Positions 33,673 to 42,103 of a stretch of 42,103 nucleotides of DNA are shown in pieces. The stretch lies in contig CAJONG010000017.1 of NCBI GenBank assembly GCA_905235845.1, positions 1 to 42,103 of the forward strand. The letters run 5' to 3'. Position numbers and translations under genes: made by a program. This stretch comes from an uncultured Lachnospiraceae bacterium. Its GTDB lineage: Bacteria; Bacillota; Clostridia; Lachnospirales; Lachnospiraceae. Positions within the stretch are counted from its first letter, which is position 1; every line of letters starts with the position of its first letter. The notes under the pieces were generated by a model. The model saw only the letters and a program-made list of their open reading frames with translations. It was not told the origin of the DNA and did no database searches.

Positions 33673-34437
33673 GTGAAGGAAAGACTGTATAATATACCGA
33701 TCAATGATGCGGTTAATGCAGGGAGCGAATGTCCACTCTGCTATATTGAAAGGTCAATAGAGCAGGATATGATGGACTTCGTGCTTGGGTCGGGTTCCTC
33801 ATATATGGAAAGCGATGTCAGGGATAAAACAGACAGAGCAGGATTCTGCAGAGAGCATTTTAAGAAAATGTATGATTACGGCAATACCCTTGGTAATGCC
33901 TGGATCATGAAGACGCACATGAAGCGTATGATAGATGAATCCAATAAAGCCTTTGATGCCTACAGCCCCAAAGCCTACGGAGTCACTTCGATATTAAAAA
34001 AGAGTGAGGCTAAGGGAGCCAATTCCGTAACGGACTGGGTCCGGTCAAGACAGAACAGTTGTTATATATGTGATGGTTTTAAAGAGCATTATGACAGGTA
34101 TCTTAAGACCTTCTTTGATATGTATGCTTCTGATGAGGATTTTAAGAGCCGTGTGCTTAAAGGAAGGGGCTTCTGCCTTCCTCATTTTGCCGACATGCTT
34201 GAATATGCCGGAGCTCATCTTAAGGAGAGCAGACAAAAGGAGTTCGCAGATGAGATGATCCCGATCATGAAGGCGGAGATGGAGAAGCTTTACGGGGATG
34301 TATCGTGGCTGATAGAGAAATTTGACTACCGTAATAAGGATGCGGACTGGGGAGACAGTAAAGAAGCCCTGCAAAACTGCATGCAGCGCTTAAAAGGCGG
34401 ATTCCCTGCCGATCCGCCGTATACAGCTAAGAAGTAA
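33673..34437 (+). CDS. Duplicated Cys/His zinc-module protein (DUF6062-like)
   Basis: The 254-residue protein starts with GTG at 33673, after AAAGGAAG. It contains two copies of the same metal module: CPLC (Cys20, Cys23) with GFCREH (Cys59, His62), and CYIC (Cys130, Cys133) with GFCLPH (Cys168, His171). Each probably binds one zinc ion through three Cys and one His. The rest is helical and charged, with no membrane segment or signal, so it is cytoplasmic. The layout matches what I remember as DUF6062, of unknown function. Its 5' leader contains the deleted hairpin element, and another hairpin copy lies directly after it before addB. Confidence 0.75.
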   Translation: MKERLYNIPINDAVNAGSECPLCYIERSIEQDMMDFVLGSGSSYMESDVRDKTDRAGFCREHFKKMYDYGNTLGNAWIMKTHMKRMIDESNKAFDAYSPKAYGVTSILKKSEAKGANSVTDWVRSRQNSCYICDGFKEHYDRYLKTFFDMYASDEDFKSRVLKGRGFCLPHFADMLEYAGAHLKESRQKEFADEMIPIMKAEMEKLYGDVSWLIEKFDYRNKDADWGDSKEALQNCMQRLKGGFPADPPYTAKK

Positions 34438-34442
34438 AAGTG

Positions 34443-34501
34443 GCTTTATCGCATCGGCGAATATAAGATTCGCCTCTTGAGCCTTAAAAGGCTTGGTATG
34501 G
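34443..34501. repeat. Dispersed hairpin element, 3'-half copy before addB
   Basis: GCTTTATCGCATCGGCGAAT (34443-34462) closely matches 1040-1058 of the long copy. GGCGAAT/ATTCGCC (34456-34462 and 34468-34474) repeats its third hairpin with a different loop, and AGCCT/AGGCT (34480-34484, 34489-34493) replaces the last hairpin with different but complementary bases. The first two hairpins are absent. Confidence 0.75.
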
Positions 34502-34509
34502 AGTATCAA

Positions 34510-37500
34510 ATGAGTCTGAAATTTATCATAGGACCATCCGGTTCGGGAAAAAGTACATATATACGCGAAAAGACGATCAAGGCTGCCGAAGAGAATCCAA
34601 GGCAGTCTTACTTAGTGATAGTTCCCGATCAGTTCACCATGCAGACTCAGATGGATTTTGTGAAGAACAGCAGTGCCATGGGGATCATGAACATAGAGAT
34701 CTTAAGCTTCTCAAGGCTTGCCCACAGGGTGTTCGAACAGACAGGGGGAGGGAATATCCCCGTATTGGATGACACAGGCAAAAACCTTATCTTAAGGCGT
34801 CTTGCATCCGAAGCCGGGAACAGTATACCATACCTTGCCGGAAAGCTTAATAAGCCCGGCTTTATACATGAGGTAAAATCGGCAATATCCGAATTCATGC
34901 AATATGATATAGATTCCGAAAAGCTTAACAGACTGATAGAATATTCCGAGGGCGGCAATAAAATAACACTAGTTAGGAAAATAAAAGATCTGTCCGTGAT
35001 GTACGGACTCTTCACGGATTACATCAAGGACAGATATATAACCACCGAAGAGGCAATGGATGTACTGGCAAGGGAGATATATAAGTGTCATCTTATCAAG
35101 GACAGTACTGTCATATTTGATGGATTCACCGGCTTCACTCCGGTCCAGAACAGGGTGCTTGAAGCACTTATGGATGTGGCAGGGAATATAGAGATCACGC
35201 TGACTTTTGAGGATAATGCAGGCAGCCCGGAAGTGTCGACCGCATCGGTCAATGAGAGTGATCTTTTTGCCCTGACACATAAGACATATAAGACCCTTAA
35301 AGATATCGCAGACAGAAAGGGCATACCGGTTGAAACAATATATACGGAGGGAGGAAAAAGATACTCCGGAAGTCCGGAGTTGTCTTTCTTGGAAAGACAG
35401 CTATACAGAGACAGGGGTATTGTATATGAAGGAGAATGCAATGATATAACTCTCACTTCGTATAAGACGATAAGAGATGATGTAAGAGGTCTTGCATCAA
35501 AAATAGACAGGCTTGTGAAGGAGGACGGAGCCTGTTACAGGGATATTGCCGTGATAACGGGCAATCTGGAGGCATATGCCGGGGATATGGAAGAGATACT
35601 CGATGATTACGGCATACCGTATTATATGGACAGGAATAAGGGAATAGTCCAGAATCCCTTTGTAGAATATGTTAAATCCGCTTTAGACATCATAGTGTGC
35701 GATTACAGTTACGAATCGGTATTCAGATTCTTAAGGACCGGATTCGGTGACATAAGCCCTGCGGATACGGATATTCTGGATAATTATGTCACGGCTGTCG
35801 GCGTGAAGGGAATGCGGGCGTATAATACGCCTTTTTATAAGACTACAAGACAGATGAGGCTTGATGATGATAGTACCGAAGAGCTTAAGAGGCTTAATGA
35901 TATAAGGGTTAAGCTTACGGACAGCCTAAGGCCGCTTACGGAAGCCGGACTTAGGAAGGATAAGAAGAAGACTGCATCCGAGATGGTAGCGGCATTGTAC
36001 GAACTGATCAAAAATAACAACTGTTCTGAAAAGCTCAGAGCATATTCGGAGAAATTCGAGGATATGGGAGATCATACTTCTTCAAGGGAATATGCACAGA
36101 TATACAGGCTGACAGTGCACCTTCTTGAACAGATACATGATCTGACAGGTAGTGAGAGCATGGAGCCGGCGGAATTCTTAAAGCTTATTGAGGCCGGCTT
36201 TGACGAGATCGAGGTGGGTACTATCCCGCAGAGTGTGGACAGGGTGATAATCGGAGACATGGAGAGAAGCAGGCTTAAGCCTGTTAAATATCTGTTCTTC
36301 TTAGGGCTTAATGACGGGTGGGTTCCCAAGAATACCGGCAAAGGAGGATTGATATCGGATGGAGACAGGGAATTCCTCAAAGGGTGCGATGTGGAGTTGT
36401 CGCCCTCACCCAGAAGCAGGGTATATATAGACAGATTCTATCTGTATTGCAATCTGACCAAGCCATCGGACAAGCTCTTCTTATCCTATGTGACAATGGA
36501 TGATGAACTTAAGGCCATAAGACCGTCCGACATAACGATGCAGATAAGGAGTCTTTTCCCGGCTGTTAAGGACAGGACTGAGGATAACACCGACCCTGTA
36601 AAAGAAATGGGCACGAAGTCGGAGGTTAGAGAGGCATATTGCGGATTCATACGAAGGTATGCATTGGGAATAGCGACTAAAGAAGATATCGACGGCCTTC
36701 GTCAGATGGCGGACATCCTTAAAGATGATGAGGAAGCCCTTAAGGCAATGACAGATAACGCCTTTTATTCATATAACAGGAAAGCACTTACTCCATATAT
36801 CTCAGGACTTTTGTACGGAAGCAGGATGTATACCAGTATAAGCAGGCTTGAGACATTCGCAGGCTGTGCTTACTCGTATTTCCTTAAGTACGGTATGGGA
36901 TTAAAGGAACGGGAGACTTACGGTATAGAAGCTACGGACATGGGAAGCATATATCACGGTGTGCTGGAGATATTCAACGGTCTGCTTGAAGAAAAGGGGA
37001 TGGACTGGTTAGACTTTGATGATATAACGGCTGAGGAACTAATAGAAAAGGCAGTGGATATGGAGGCGGCAAGGTATACTGATTCGCTGCTTTTTGAGAA
37101 TGAGAGGAACAGATACATAGTTAAGAGGATGAAGAAGGTCATGCTAAGGACCGTTAAGACTCTGGCGTATCAGCTTAAAAAGGGTGAGTTCAAGCCTTAT
37201 GAGTACGAATATGAATTTGAAAGAGAACTTCGGACGGACTTAACAGCTCTTAAGGTAAAGGGCAAGATAGACAGACTTGACCTTGATGTAAAGGATGATA
37301 AGGTTTTAGTGAAGGTAGTGGATTACAAGTCCGGCAACAGGGATTTCAGCCTTATGAGCTTCTATCATGGTGTGCAGTTGCAGATGGTGGTCTATATGAA
37401 TGCCGCCATGGAGTCTATAGGAAAGGAATACCGCGGAAGGGAGATAAGACCTGCGGCCATGCTTTATTATCATATTGACGATCCGCTGATTGCGGTTGAT

Positions 37501-37968
37501 AAGGAAGAAAGCGATGAAGCAATTAACGCTAAGATAATCAAAGCTCTAAGGACTAAGGGGCTTGTGGATATCTCAGAAGACATAATCCACAGCCTTGATA
37601 CCTCCGATACGCCTGAATCCGATGTTGTCCCCGTAAGCCGCGGGGCTAACGGCCATAAGTCCACATCAAGGGTTGTAAGTGAAGAGGGGATGGAGATAAT
37701 AACAAGGTATGCGGATAAGAAGCTCTTAGACCTTACAGAACGTATGGCGAAGGGCGATATAGGCATAGAGCCCTTTGAGATAAGAAGGAGCGCTTCGAAT
37801 ACTGAATTCGATTCCTGCAGATACTGTGAGTATGCCGAGGTATGCGGCTTTGATCCGCATATGCCGGGATTTGAGAAAAAGGTCATGTACGCAGACAGCG
37901 ATGAGGCGCTGCTTAAACGTATGTCCGATGAGTTATGCGGCTTGGATCATAAAACGGAGATGGGGTAA
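34510..37968 (+). CDS. addB: ATP-dependent helicase/nuclease subunit B
   Basis: The 1152-residue protein starts at ATG 34510, with GGAG (34500-34503) 6 bases upstream; the TTG at 34477 is inside the hairpin element. Marks: P-loop IIGPSGSGKST (6-16), the RecB-type nuclease motif VVDYKSGNRDF, and four cysteines of the AddB iron-sulfur staple, Cys786 (FAGCAYSYFLKYG), Cys1103, Cys1106 and Cys1112 (SCRYCEYAEVCGF). AddB scans for Chi-like sites and its nuclease cuts the 5'-ended strand during double-strand break repair. addA follows one base after its stop, making an addBA unit. The end of the right-hand window contains the whole pair. Confidence 0.96.
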   Translation: MSLKFIIGPSGSGKSTYIREKTIKAAEENPRQSYLVIVPDQFTMQTQMDFVKNSSAMGIMNIEILSFSRLAHRVFEQTGGGNIPVLDDTGKNLILRRLASEAGNSIPYLAGKLNKPGFIHEVKSAISEFMQYDIDSEKLNRLIEYSEGGNKITLVRKIKDLSVMYGLFTDYIKDRYITTEEAMDVLAREIYKCHLIKDSTVIFDGFTGFTPVQNRVLEALMDVAGNIEITLTFEDNAGSPEVSTASVNESDLFALTHKTYKTLKDIADRKGIPVETIYTEGGKRYSGSPELSFLERQLYRDRGIVYEGECNDITLTSYKTIRDDVRGLASKIDRLVKEDGACYRDIAVITGNLEAYAGDMEEILDDYGIPYYMDRNKGIVQNPFVEYVKSALDIIVCDYSYESVFRFLRTGFGDISPADTDILDNYVTAVGVKGMRAYNTPFYKTTRQMRLDDDSTEELKRLNDIRVKLTDSLRPLTEAGLRKDKKKTASEMVAALYELIKNNNCSEKLRAYSEKFEDMGDHTSSREYAQIYRLTVHLLEQIHDLTGSESMEPAEFLKLIEAGFDEIEVGTIPQSVDRVIIGDMERSRLKPVKYLFFLGLNDGWVPKNTGKGGLISDGDREFLKGCDVELSPSPRSRVYIDRFYLYCNLTKPSDKLFLSYVTMDDELKAIRPSDITMQIRSLFPAVKDRTEDNTDPVKEMGTKSEVREAYCGFIRRYALGIATKEDIDGLRQMADILKDDEEALKAMTDNAFYSYNRKALTPYISGLLYGSRMYTSISRLETFAGCAYSYFLKYGMGLKERETYGIEATDMGSIYHGVLEIFNGLLEEKGMDWLDFDDITAEELIEKAVDMEAARYTDSLLFENERNRYIVKRMKKVMLRTVKTLAYQLKKGEFKPYEYEYEFERELRTDLTALKVKGKIDRLDLDVKDDKVLVKVVDYKSGNRDFSLMSFYHGVQLQMVVYMNAAMESIGKEYRGREIRPAAMLYYHIDDPLIAVDKEESDEAINAKIIKALRTKGLVDISEDIIHSLDTSDTPESDVVPVSRGANGHKSTSRVVSEEGMEIITRYADKKLLDLTERMAKGDIGIEPFEIRRSASNTEFDSCRYCEYAEVCGFDPHMPGFEKKVMYADSDEALLKRMSDELCGLDHKTEMG

Positions 37969-37969
37969 A

Positions 37970-40900
37970 ATGGGTGTAACTTTAAGTCCTTTACAGAAAG
38001 AGATAGTGGAATTAAGAGATTGTAATATACTGGTCTCTGCCGCTGCGGGCTCGGGCAAGACAAGGGTGCTCGTAGAGAGGATAATGTCAAGGATCATGGA
38101 TAAAAAAGATCCTATAGATATAGACAGGATACTTGTCCTTACCTTCACCAATGCTGCCGCAGCAGAGATGCGAAGCAGAATAACCGAAGCTATTGTTAAG
38201 GCGGCCAGGGAAAAGAACGCGGATGCACACATCAAAAAGCAGACAGCTCTTATCCATAATGCCGAGATAACCACGATAGACAGCTTCTGTCTGGGAATCC
38301 TTAAGAATAACTTCACAGAGATAGGATTAGAGCCGGGCTTTCGGGTCGTGAATGAGAATGAGATCAGAGCCGTGGCGGACGAGGTATTGGATGACGTGCT
38401 TGAAGAGGCGCTTTCGGATATCGGTGTGGAATCCGGGGATGAATTCTTCGACAGATTCGAGAGCAAGGATAATCTTAAGAAGATAAAAAAGAGTATAGCG
38501 GATACATATAAAGAGGCTGACAAGGCTCCTTTCTTCGACGATTATATTGAAGAAAGGCGTAACGATTATAAAGCGCATAATAAGGATGAACTGTATGGGA
38601 GCAGTTGGATAGCCGGTCTTACATATGATGTTAAGGAAAGAATATCGGATGCAGGTAAGGCGCTGAACTCGTTAAGAGAACTGTGTATGACGGATGGACC
38701 ATCGGAGTATCTGCGCATCTGTGACAGTGATGAGAGGATCATAGAAGACCTTATGAATGCAAAGGACATAGAGGAGATCCGGACCCTGCTTGCAGATGAT
38801 ATAAGCTGGGACAGGCTTCCTTCCAAGACCGATTGCGAAGCGGAGGTAAAGGAGAGAGCAAAAAAGCACAGAGAATTATATAAGGATTTAATTAATGATA
38901 TAAAAAAGGATTATTTTTCTTTCCCGTGGGAAGTGCAGACAGAGCATATGCAGGATACGGAAAAAGCTGTTAACGGGCTGCTTGATCTTGTAATGAGATA
39001 TCGTGAGAGACTGGACGAAGAGAAGAGAAGACGTGGGATACTGACATTCTCCGATATTGAACATATGGCTCTGGAGATACTTCTGGTGAAAGAAAACGGT
39101 AGTTATGTTCCGTCCGGAGTTGCGCTTGATTACAGGAACAGCTATAAGGAGCTGATGATCGATGAATATCAGGATTCCAATCATATTCAGGAATGGCTTA
39201 TACACAGTATATCAGGGGAGGATAGCGGTGTATATGACAGATTCATGGTCGGCGATGTCAAGCAGAGTATCTACAGATTCAGGAATGCGGACCCGACACT
39301 TTTTATGGAGAAATACGGGGAGTATAAAAAGGGCGGTATACCTTTAAGGAGAGTGGATCTGTCGGTGAATTACCGAAGCAGAAAACAGGTGCTTGACTCT
39401 GTAAATGCTGTCTTTGAAAGGATAATGGACAGGGATATCGGCGGAGTGGACTATGATGAGGATAACAGGTTAAATTACGGAGGACTGTACGGAGATGACT
39501 CTGAAGGTCCGGATGCTGATATATACAAAAGTGAGATACTGCTCTTACAGAAGGATACCGGTTCTGTATTATCCAAGGAAGAACAGGAGGCATATCTCAT
39601 AGCGGGGAGGATAAAGAGGCTTATTAAAGAACAGCCGGTATTTGATGGCGATAAAGGAGAGAGCAGACCGTGCAGATTCTCGGATATAGTGATCCTCATG
39701 CGTTCCATGCCGTCTAATATGGAGGATGTAAGACGCATATACGAGAAAGAGGGTATTCCGGTACACATGGTATCTAAGGGCGGATACTTTGATGCGTGGG
39801 AGATAGTTACCGTGCTTAATTACTTAAGTATCCTTGAGAATCCTCTTAACGACATAGCCTTCTATGGGACGCTTGTGTCGGTATTCGCGGGATTTAGTGA
39901 GGAAGAAGCGGCACTTATCAGGTTATCCGATAAGAAGTGCCTGTACGATGCTTTTATAAGGATATGTGAGGAACCCGCTCCGTTTGATGCACTTTCGAAT
40001 ATAGACATCGCCGTATACGAGGCTTTAAGGGAGAAATGCCTGGTATTCAATGAAAAATATGCCCGTTACAGGGATAAGATACCGTATACACCCGTATATA
40101 AGCTCCTACGTGAGATATTAAAGGACAGTGACTATATCAACCTCATCGCAGCTTATCCGGGCGGAGAACAGAAGAAAGCCAATGTTCTTGCGCTCATGGC
40201 TAAGGCCGAAGGGTACAGGAAGGCGGGATTTACAGGTATCTTTGACTTCTGTAAGTATATAGAGCGTCTCCATAAGTATGAATCCGACGAAGGCGAGGTA
40301 ATGACTCTCAGTGAGGACTCGGATGTGGTGAGGATCATGACCATGCATAAGAGCAAGGGCCTTGAATTCCCGATATGCATTCTTTCGGGTCTTGGGAGGA
40401 AGTTCAATATGTCTGATTCCAAGGATGATATCATCTTCTCACACGAGTACGGGCTCGGACTTGATCATGTCGATACCCTCAGACGTACCAAAACTCCCGA
40501 TCTCAGAAAAAAGTTCATTGCTTCAAGGATAAAAAGAGAGGCTGTATCGGAGGAATTAAGAGTTCTGTATGTGGCTATGACAAGAGCCAAAGAAAAGCTT
40601 ATCATGGTTGCTACAGTGGATGATATCGATAAGGCTACAGAGGAATATCCATATGATCCTTTGAGCATATCGGGAAGAATGGGTATAACCAATTATTATG
40701 AAGTATTAAGGCGTACAAGAGGGAATAATGACTGGAGCGGTCAATGCATTGAAATGGTCATAACCCCTGATAAAATGGAGACTTATGAACTTGCAGATAA
40801 CTTGCAGATCGGACAAAAAAGAGCAGAATTGCCGAAGCTTCTGACAGAAATGTCAGAACACGATATGCGTACAACCGATAAAATCAGGATTAAATTATCA

Positions 40901-41608
40901 ACCCAATATCCACATAGAGAGCTTGAGGATCTGTATACCAAGACATCTGTCTCGGAGCTTAAGATGGCATCCCTTCATGATGCACTCCTTAAGGAGGATG
41001 CCCTTGATATTCCCGATGATTTCTTCAAATTACATGAAGAAGAGGATTATATCCCCTCTTTTATTGATAAAAAGGAAGAGAAGATAACCGGCGCAAGAGT
41101 CGGAAGCGCATATCACAGGGTAATGGAATTGCTTGATATGTCCATTGACAGGGAAGAGTGGAGCAGGGACCTGCTTGATGAATGTATGAGGACCCATATA
41201 GATTCCGGCAGGATATCCGAGGATGATTATGACCTGGTAGACAAGGACAGGATAATAAGATTTTTAAACAGTGATACGGGTAAGCGCTTAAGAAAAGCTG
41301 ACAGAGAGGGAAAACTCTGTAAAGAAAAGCCATTTGTGCTGGGAATTGCCGCCGAGAGGCTTAATGAGAAGTTCCCGGCAGATGAAACAGTGCTCATTCA
41401 GGGTATAATCGATGTCTTCTTTGAGGAAGAGGGTAAGATCGTGCTCCTTGATTATAAGACGGACAGGATTAAGACAGGTGATGAGTTAAGACAGAGGTAT
41501 CTGACACAGCTTGAATATTATGAAGAGGCGCTTGCAAGGATAACCGGTCATCCTGTGAGCGAGCGCCTCTTATATTCATTCACTCTTGAAGATACAATAG
41601 TCTGTTAG
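37970..41608 (+). CDS. addA: ATP-dependent helicase/nuclease subunit A
   Basis: The 1212-residue protein starts at ATG 37970, after GGAG at 37956-37959 and one base after the addB stop; earlier in-frame codons lie within addB. It is a UvrD-type superfamily 1 helicase: Walker A AAAGSGKT near 24-31, DEYQDSN (motif II), LSVNYRSR (motif IV area), MTMHKSKGLEFP and LRVLYVAMTRAKEKL (motifs V-VI). It ends with a RecB-type nuclease domain: GSAYHRVMELLD, IQGIIDVFFEEEGKIVLLDYKTDR. It unwinds DNA 3' to 5' and degrades the 3'-ended strand until a Chi-like site is met. It is convergent with thiT, 2 bases between the stops. Confidence 0.96.
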   Translation: MGVTLSPLQKEIVELRDCNILVSAAAGSGKTRVLVERIMSRIMDKKDPIDIDRILVLTFTNAAAAEMRSRITEAIVKAAREKNADAHIKKQTALIHNAEITTIDSFCLGILKNNFTEIGLEPGFRVVNENEIRAVADEVLDDVLEEALSDIGVESGDEFFDRFESKDNLKKIKKSIADTYKEADKAPFFDDYIEERRNDYKAHNKDELYGSSWIAGLTYDVKERISDAGKALNSLRELCMTDGPSEYLRICDSDERIIEDLMNAKDIEEIRTLLADDISWDRLPSKTDCEAEVKERAKKHRELYKDLINDIKKDYFSFPWEVQTEHMQDTEKAVNGLLDLVMRYRERLDEEKRRRGILTFSDIEHMALEILLVKENGSYVPSGVALDYRNSYKELMIDEYQDSNHIQEWLIHSISGEDSGVYDRFMVGDVKQSIYRFRNADPTLFMEKYGEYKKGGIPLRRVDLSVNYRSRKQVLDSVNAVFERIMDRDIGGVDYDEDNRLNYGGLYGDDSEGPDADIYKSEILLLQKDTGSVLSKEEQEAYLIAGRIKRLIKEQPVFDGDKGESRPCRFSDIVILMRSMPSNMEDVRRIYEKEGIPVHMVSKGGYFDAWEIVTVLNYLSILENPLNDIAFYGTLVSVFAGFSEEEAALIRLSDKKCLYDAFIRICEEPAPFDALSNIDIAVYEALREKCLVFNEKYARYRDKIPYTPVYKLLREILKDSDYINLIAAYPGGEQKKANVLALMAKAEGYRKAGFTGIFDFCKYIERLHKYESDEGEVMTLSEDSDVVRIMTMHKSKGLEFPICILSGLGRKFNMSDSKDDIIFSHEYGLGLDHVDTLRRTKTPDLRKKFIASRIKREAVSEELRVLYVAMTRAKEKLIMVATVDDIDKATEEYPYDPLSISGRMGITNYYEVLRRTRGNNDWSGQCIEMVITPDKMETYELADNLQIGQKRAELPKLLTEMSEHDMRTTDKIRIKLSTQYPHRELEDLYTKTSVSELKMASLHDALLKEDALDIPDDFFKLHEEEDYIPSFIDKKEEKITGARVGSAYHRVMELLDMSIDREEWSRDLLDECMRTHIDSGRISEDDYDLVDKDRIIRFLNSDTGKRLRKADREGKLCKEKPFVLGIAAERLNEKFPADETVLIQGIIDVFFEEEGKIVLLDYKTDRIKTGDELRQRYLTQLEYYEEALARITGHPVSERLLYSFTLEDTIVC

Positions 41609-41610
41609 GA

Positions 41611-42103
41611 CTATTCGGTTGCCAACTGCTTTACCTTGGCAAGAGCTGACTTAACCGGTGGAAGCTGTATCAGGATGATGGTTATCAGACCCTCAAGAAG
41701 AATATATGCGAAGTTATAGCAGATGGGATAGACAGCCGCAAGAGATGAAGGGAAGTTCTCCGGCATATAATCCATCCAGTATATGTATCCGCCTATGCTG
41801 TGGAACAGGCCTCTGAAGACGATGGAAACTACATATCCTATAATAAGACCGTTCTTTTTCTGGAAGAACCCTGAAAGTCCGAGCGCCATGAAGGCCAGTA
41901 TGTAATCAAATGCAACCTGCATGGGAGACAGGATATATCCGCCGCCGCCCTGAATGAACTGGAGTATACCGTAGGCAAGGGCGCATGTAAGCCCAATCTT
42001 CGGTCCGTACCAGTAGCCGATGAGTACCACGAACAGCATGGAACATAAGGTGACAGAACCGCCCCAGGGCATGTGTATGATCTTGATATAGGATAACACG
42101 AAG
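41611..42103 (-). CDS. thiT: Thiamine ECF transporter substrate-binding subunit, N-terminus cut off
   Basis: The frame is open to the right edge (codon TTC precedes the GTG at 42097-42099, which is probably internal), so only the last 163 or so residues are present. The sequence IHMPWGGSVTLCSMLFVVLIGYWYGPKIGLTCALAYGILQFI is the ThiT core: GGSVTL with G-rich contacts and YG.LQF. Later helices and the segment FHSIGGYIYWMDYMPEN fit the family's thiamine site. ThiT binds thiamine and works with the shared EcfAA'T module. Any TPP riboswitch would lie outside the window. It is convergent with addA. Confidence 0.88.
   Translation of the reverse strand, partial: FVLSYIKIIHMPWGGSVTLCSMLFVVLIGYWYGPKIGLTCALAYGILQFIQGGGGYILSPMQVAFDYILAFMALGLSGFFQKKNGLIIGYVVSIVFRGLFHSIGGYIYWMDYMPENFPSSLAAVYPICYNFAYILLEGLITIILIQLPPVKSALAKVKQLATE

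Noticed and set aside
37826-37969. N-terminal extension of AddA into addB
   Set aside because: It overlaps the conserved FeS cysteines of addB, and a ribosome binding site plus the family start lie at 37970.
37933-38523. 196-codon minus-strand ORF at the start of addA
   Set aside because: Ser-rich complement of the AddA Walker A region; no start signals.

Overview
The window looks like chromosomal DNA of an anaerobic member of the Clostridia, most likely Lachnospiraceae. The support is indirect: moderate GC, strong AGGAGG-type ribosome binding sites, AddAB instead of RecBCD, a GlnA/ANTAR-regulator pair, ECF-type ThiT, a YesM/YesN two-component system beside a CUT1 sugar transporter, and several small families (DUF975, DUF2225, a DUF6062-like protein) common in that group. 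I see no rRNA, tRNA, CRISPR array, transposase, phage gene or replication origin. Most of the window is ordinary, densely packed core chromosome.

Layout. Positions 1-4022 hold a surface-related run: a 5'-truncated SH3-SGNH protein, an FAD oxidoreductase related to UDP-galactopyranose mutases, and a MATE transporter. Positions 4195-10819 hold a small lipoprotein, then a CUT1 sugar ABC transporter (binding protein and two permeases, no ATPase) followed by its likely YesM-type kinase and YesN/AraC-type regulator. Positions 10929-12846 hold two divergent DUF975 membrane-protein paralogues sharing one promoter region. Positions 12922-15423 (minus strand) hold a 44-residue protein with its own promoter and a large membrane-anchored protein with Ig-like repeats. 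From 15620 to 28287 everything is on the plus strand: hisC, a methyltransferase and hslO; then glnA, an ANTAR regulator and a three-gene O-acetylation-type group (MBOAT, SGNH-like, membrane protein); then a small membrane protein, guaB, and a GGDEF-EAL protein directly abutting guaB. Next come glnS and a DUF2225 gene, a small minus-strand membrane protein, a uracil permease, a convergent TetR gene, a zinc-module (DUF6062-like) gene, addB-addA, and a truncated thiT at the right edge.

Themes and novelty. Cell-surface modification recurs (two SGNH-type proteins, MBOAT, mutase-like oxidoreductase, Ig-like protein), alongside signalling (YesMN, c-di-GMP enzyme, ANTAR, TetR). The most unusual non-coding signal is a dispersed intergenic hairpin element with three related copies, near 979-1100, 33570-33620 and 34443-34501, each in the 5' leader of a gene and each differing by internal deletion or truncation. 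Other points worth checking are the motif-rich divergent promoter between the DUF975 genes, the promoter-bearing 44-residue ORF, guaB abutting a bifunctional c-di-GMP gene, and several palindromic operator candidates. I did not find a clearly new multi-gene defence or metabolic system. All functional calls come from reading motifs by eye; no database search was run.
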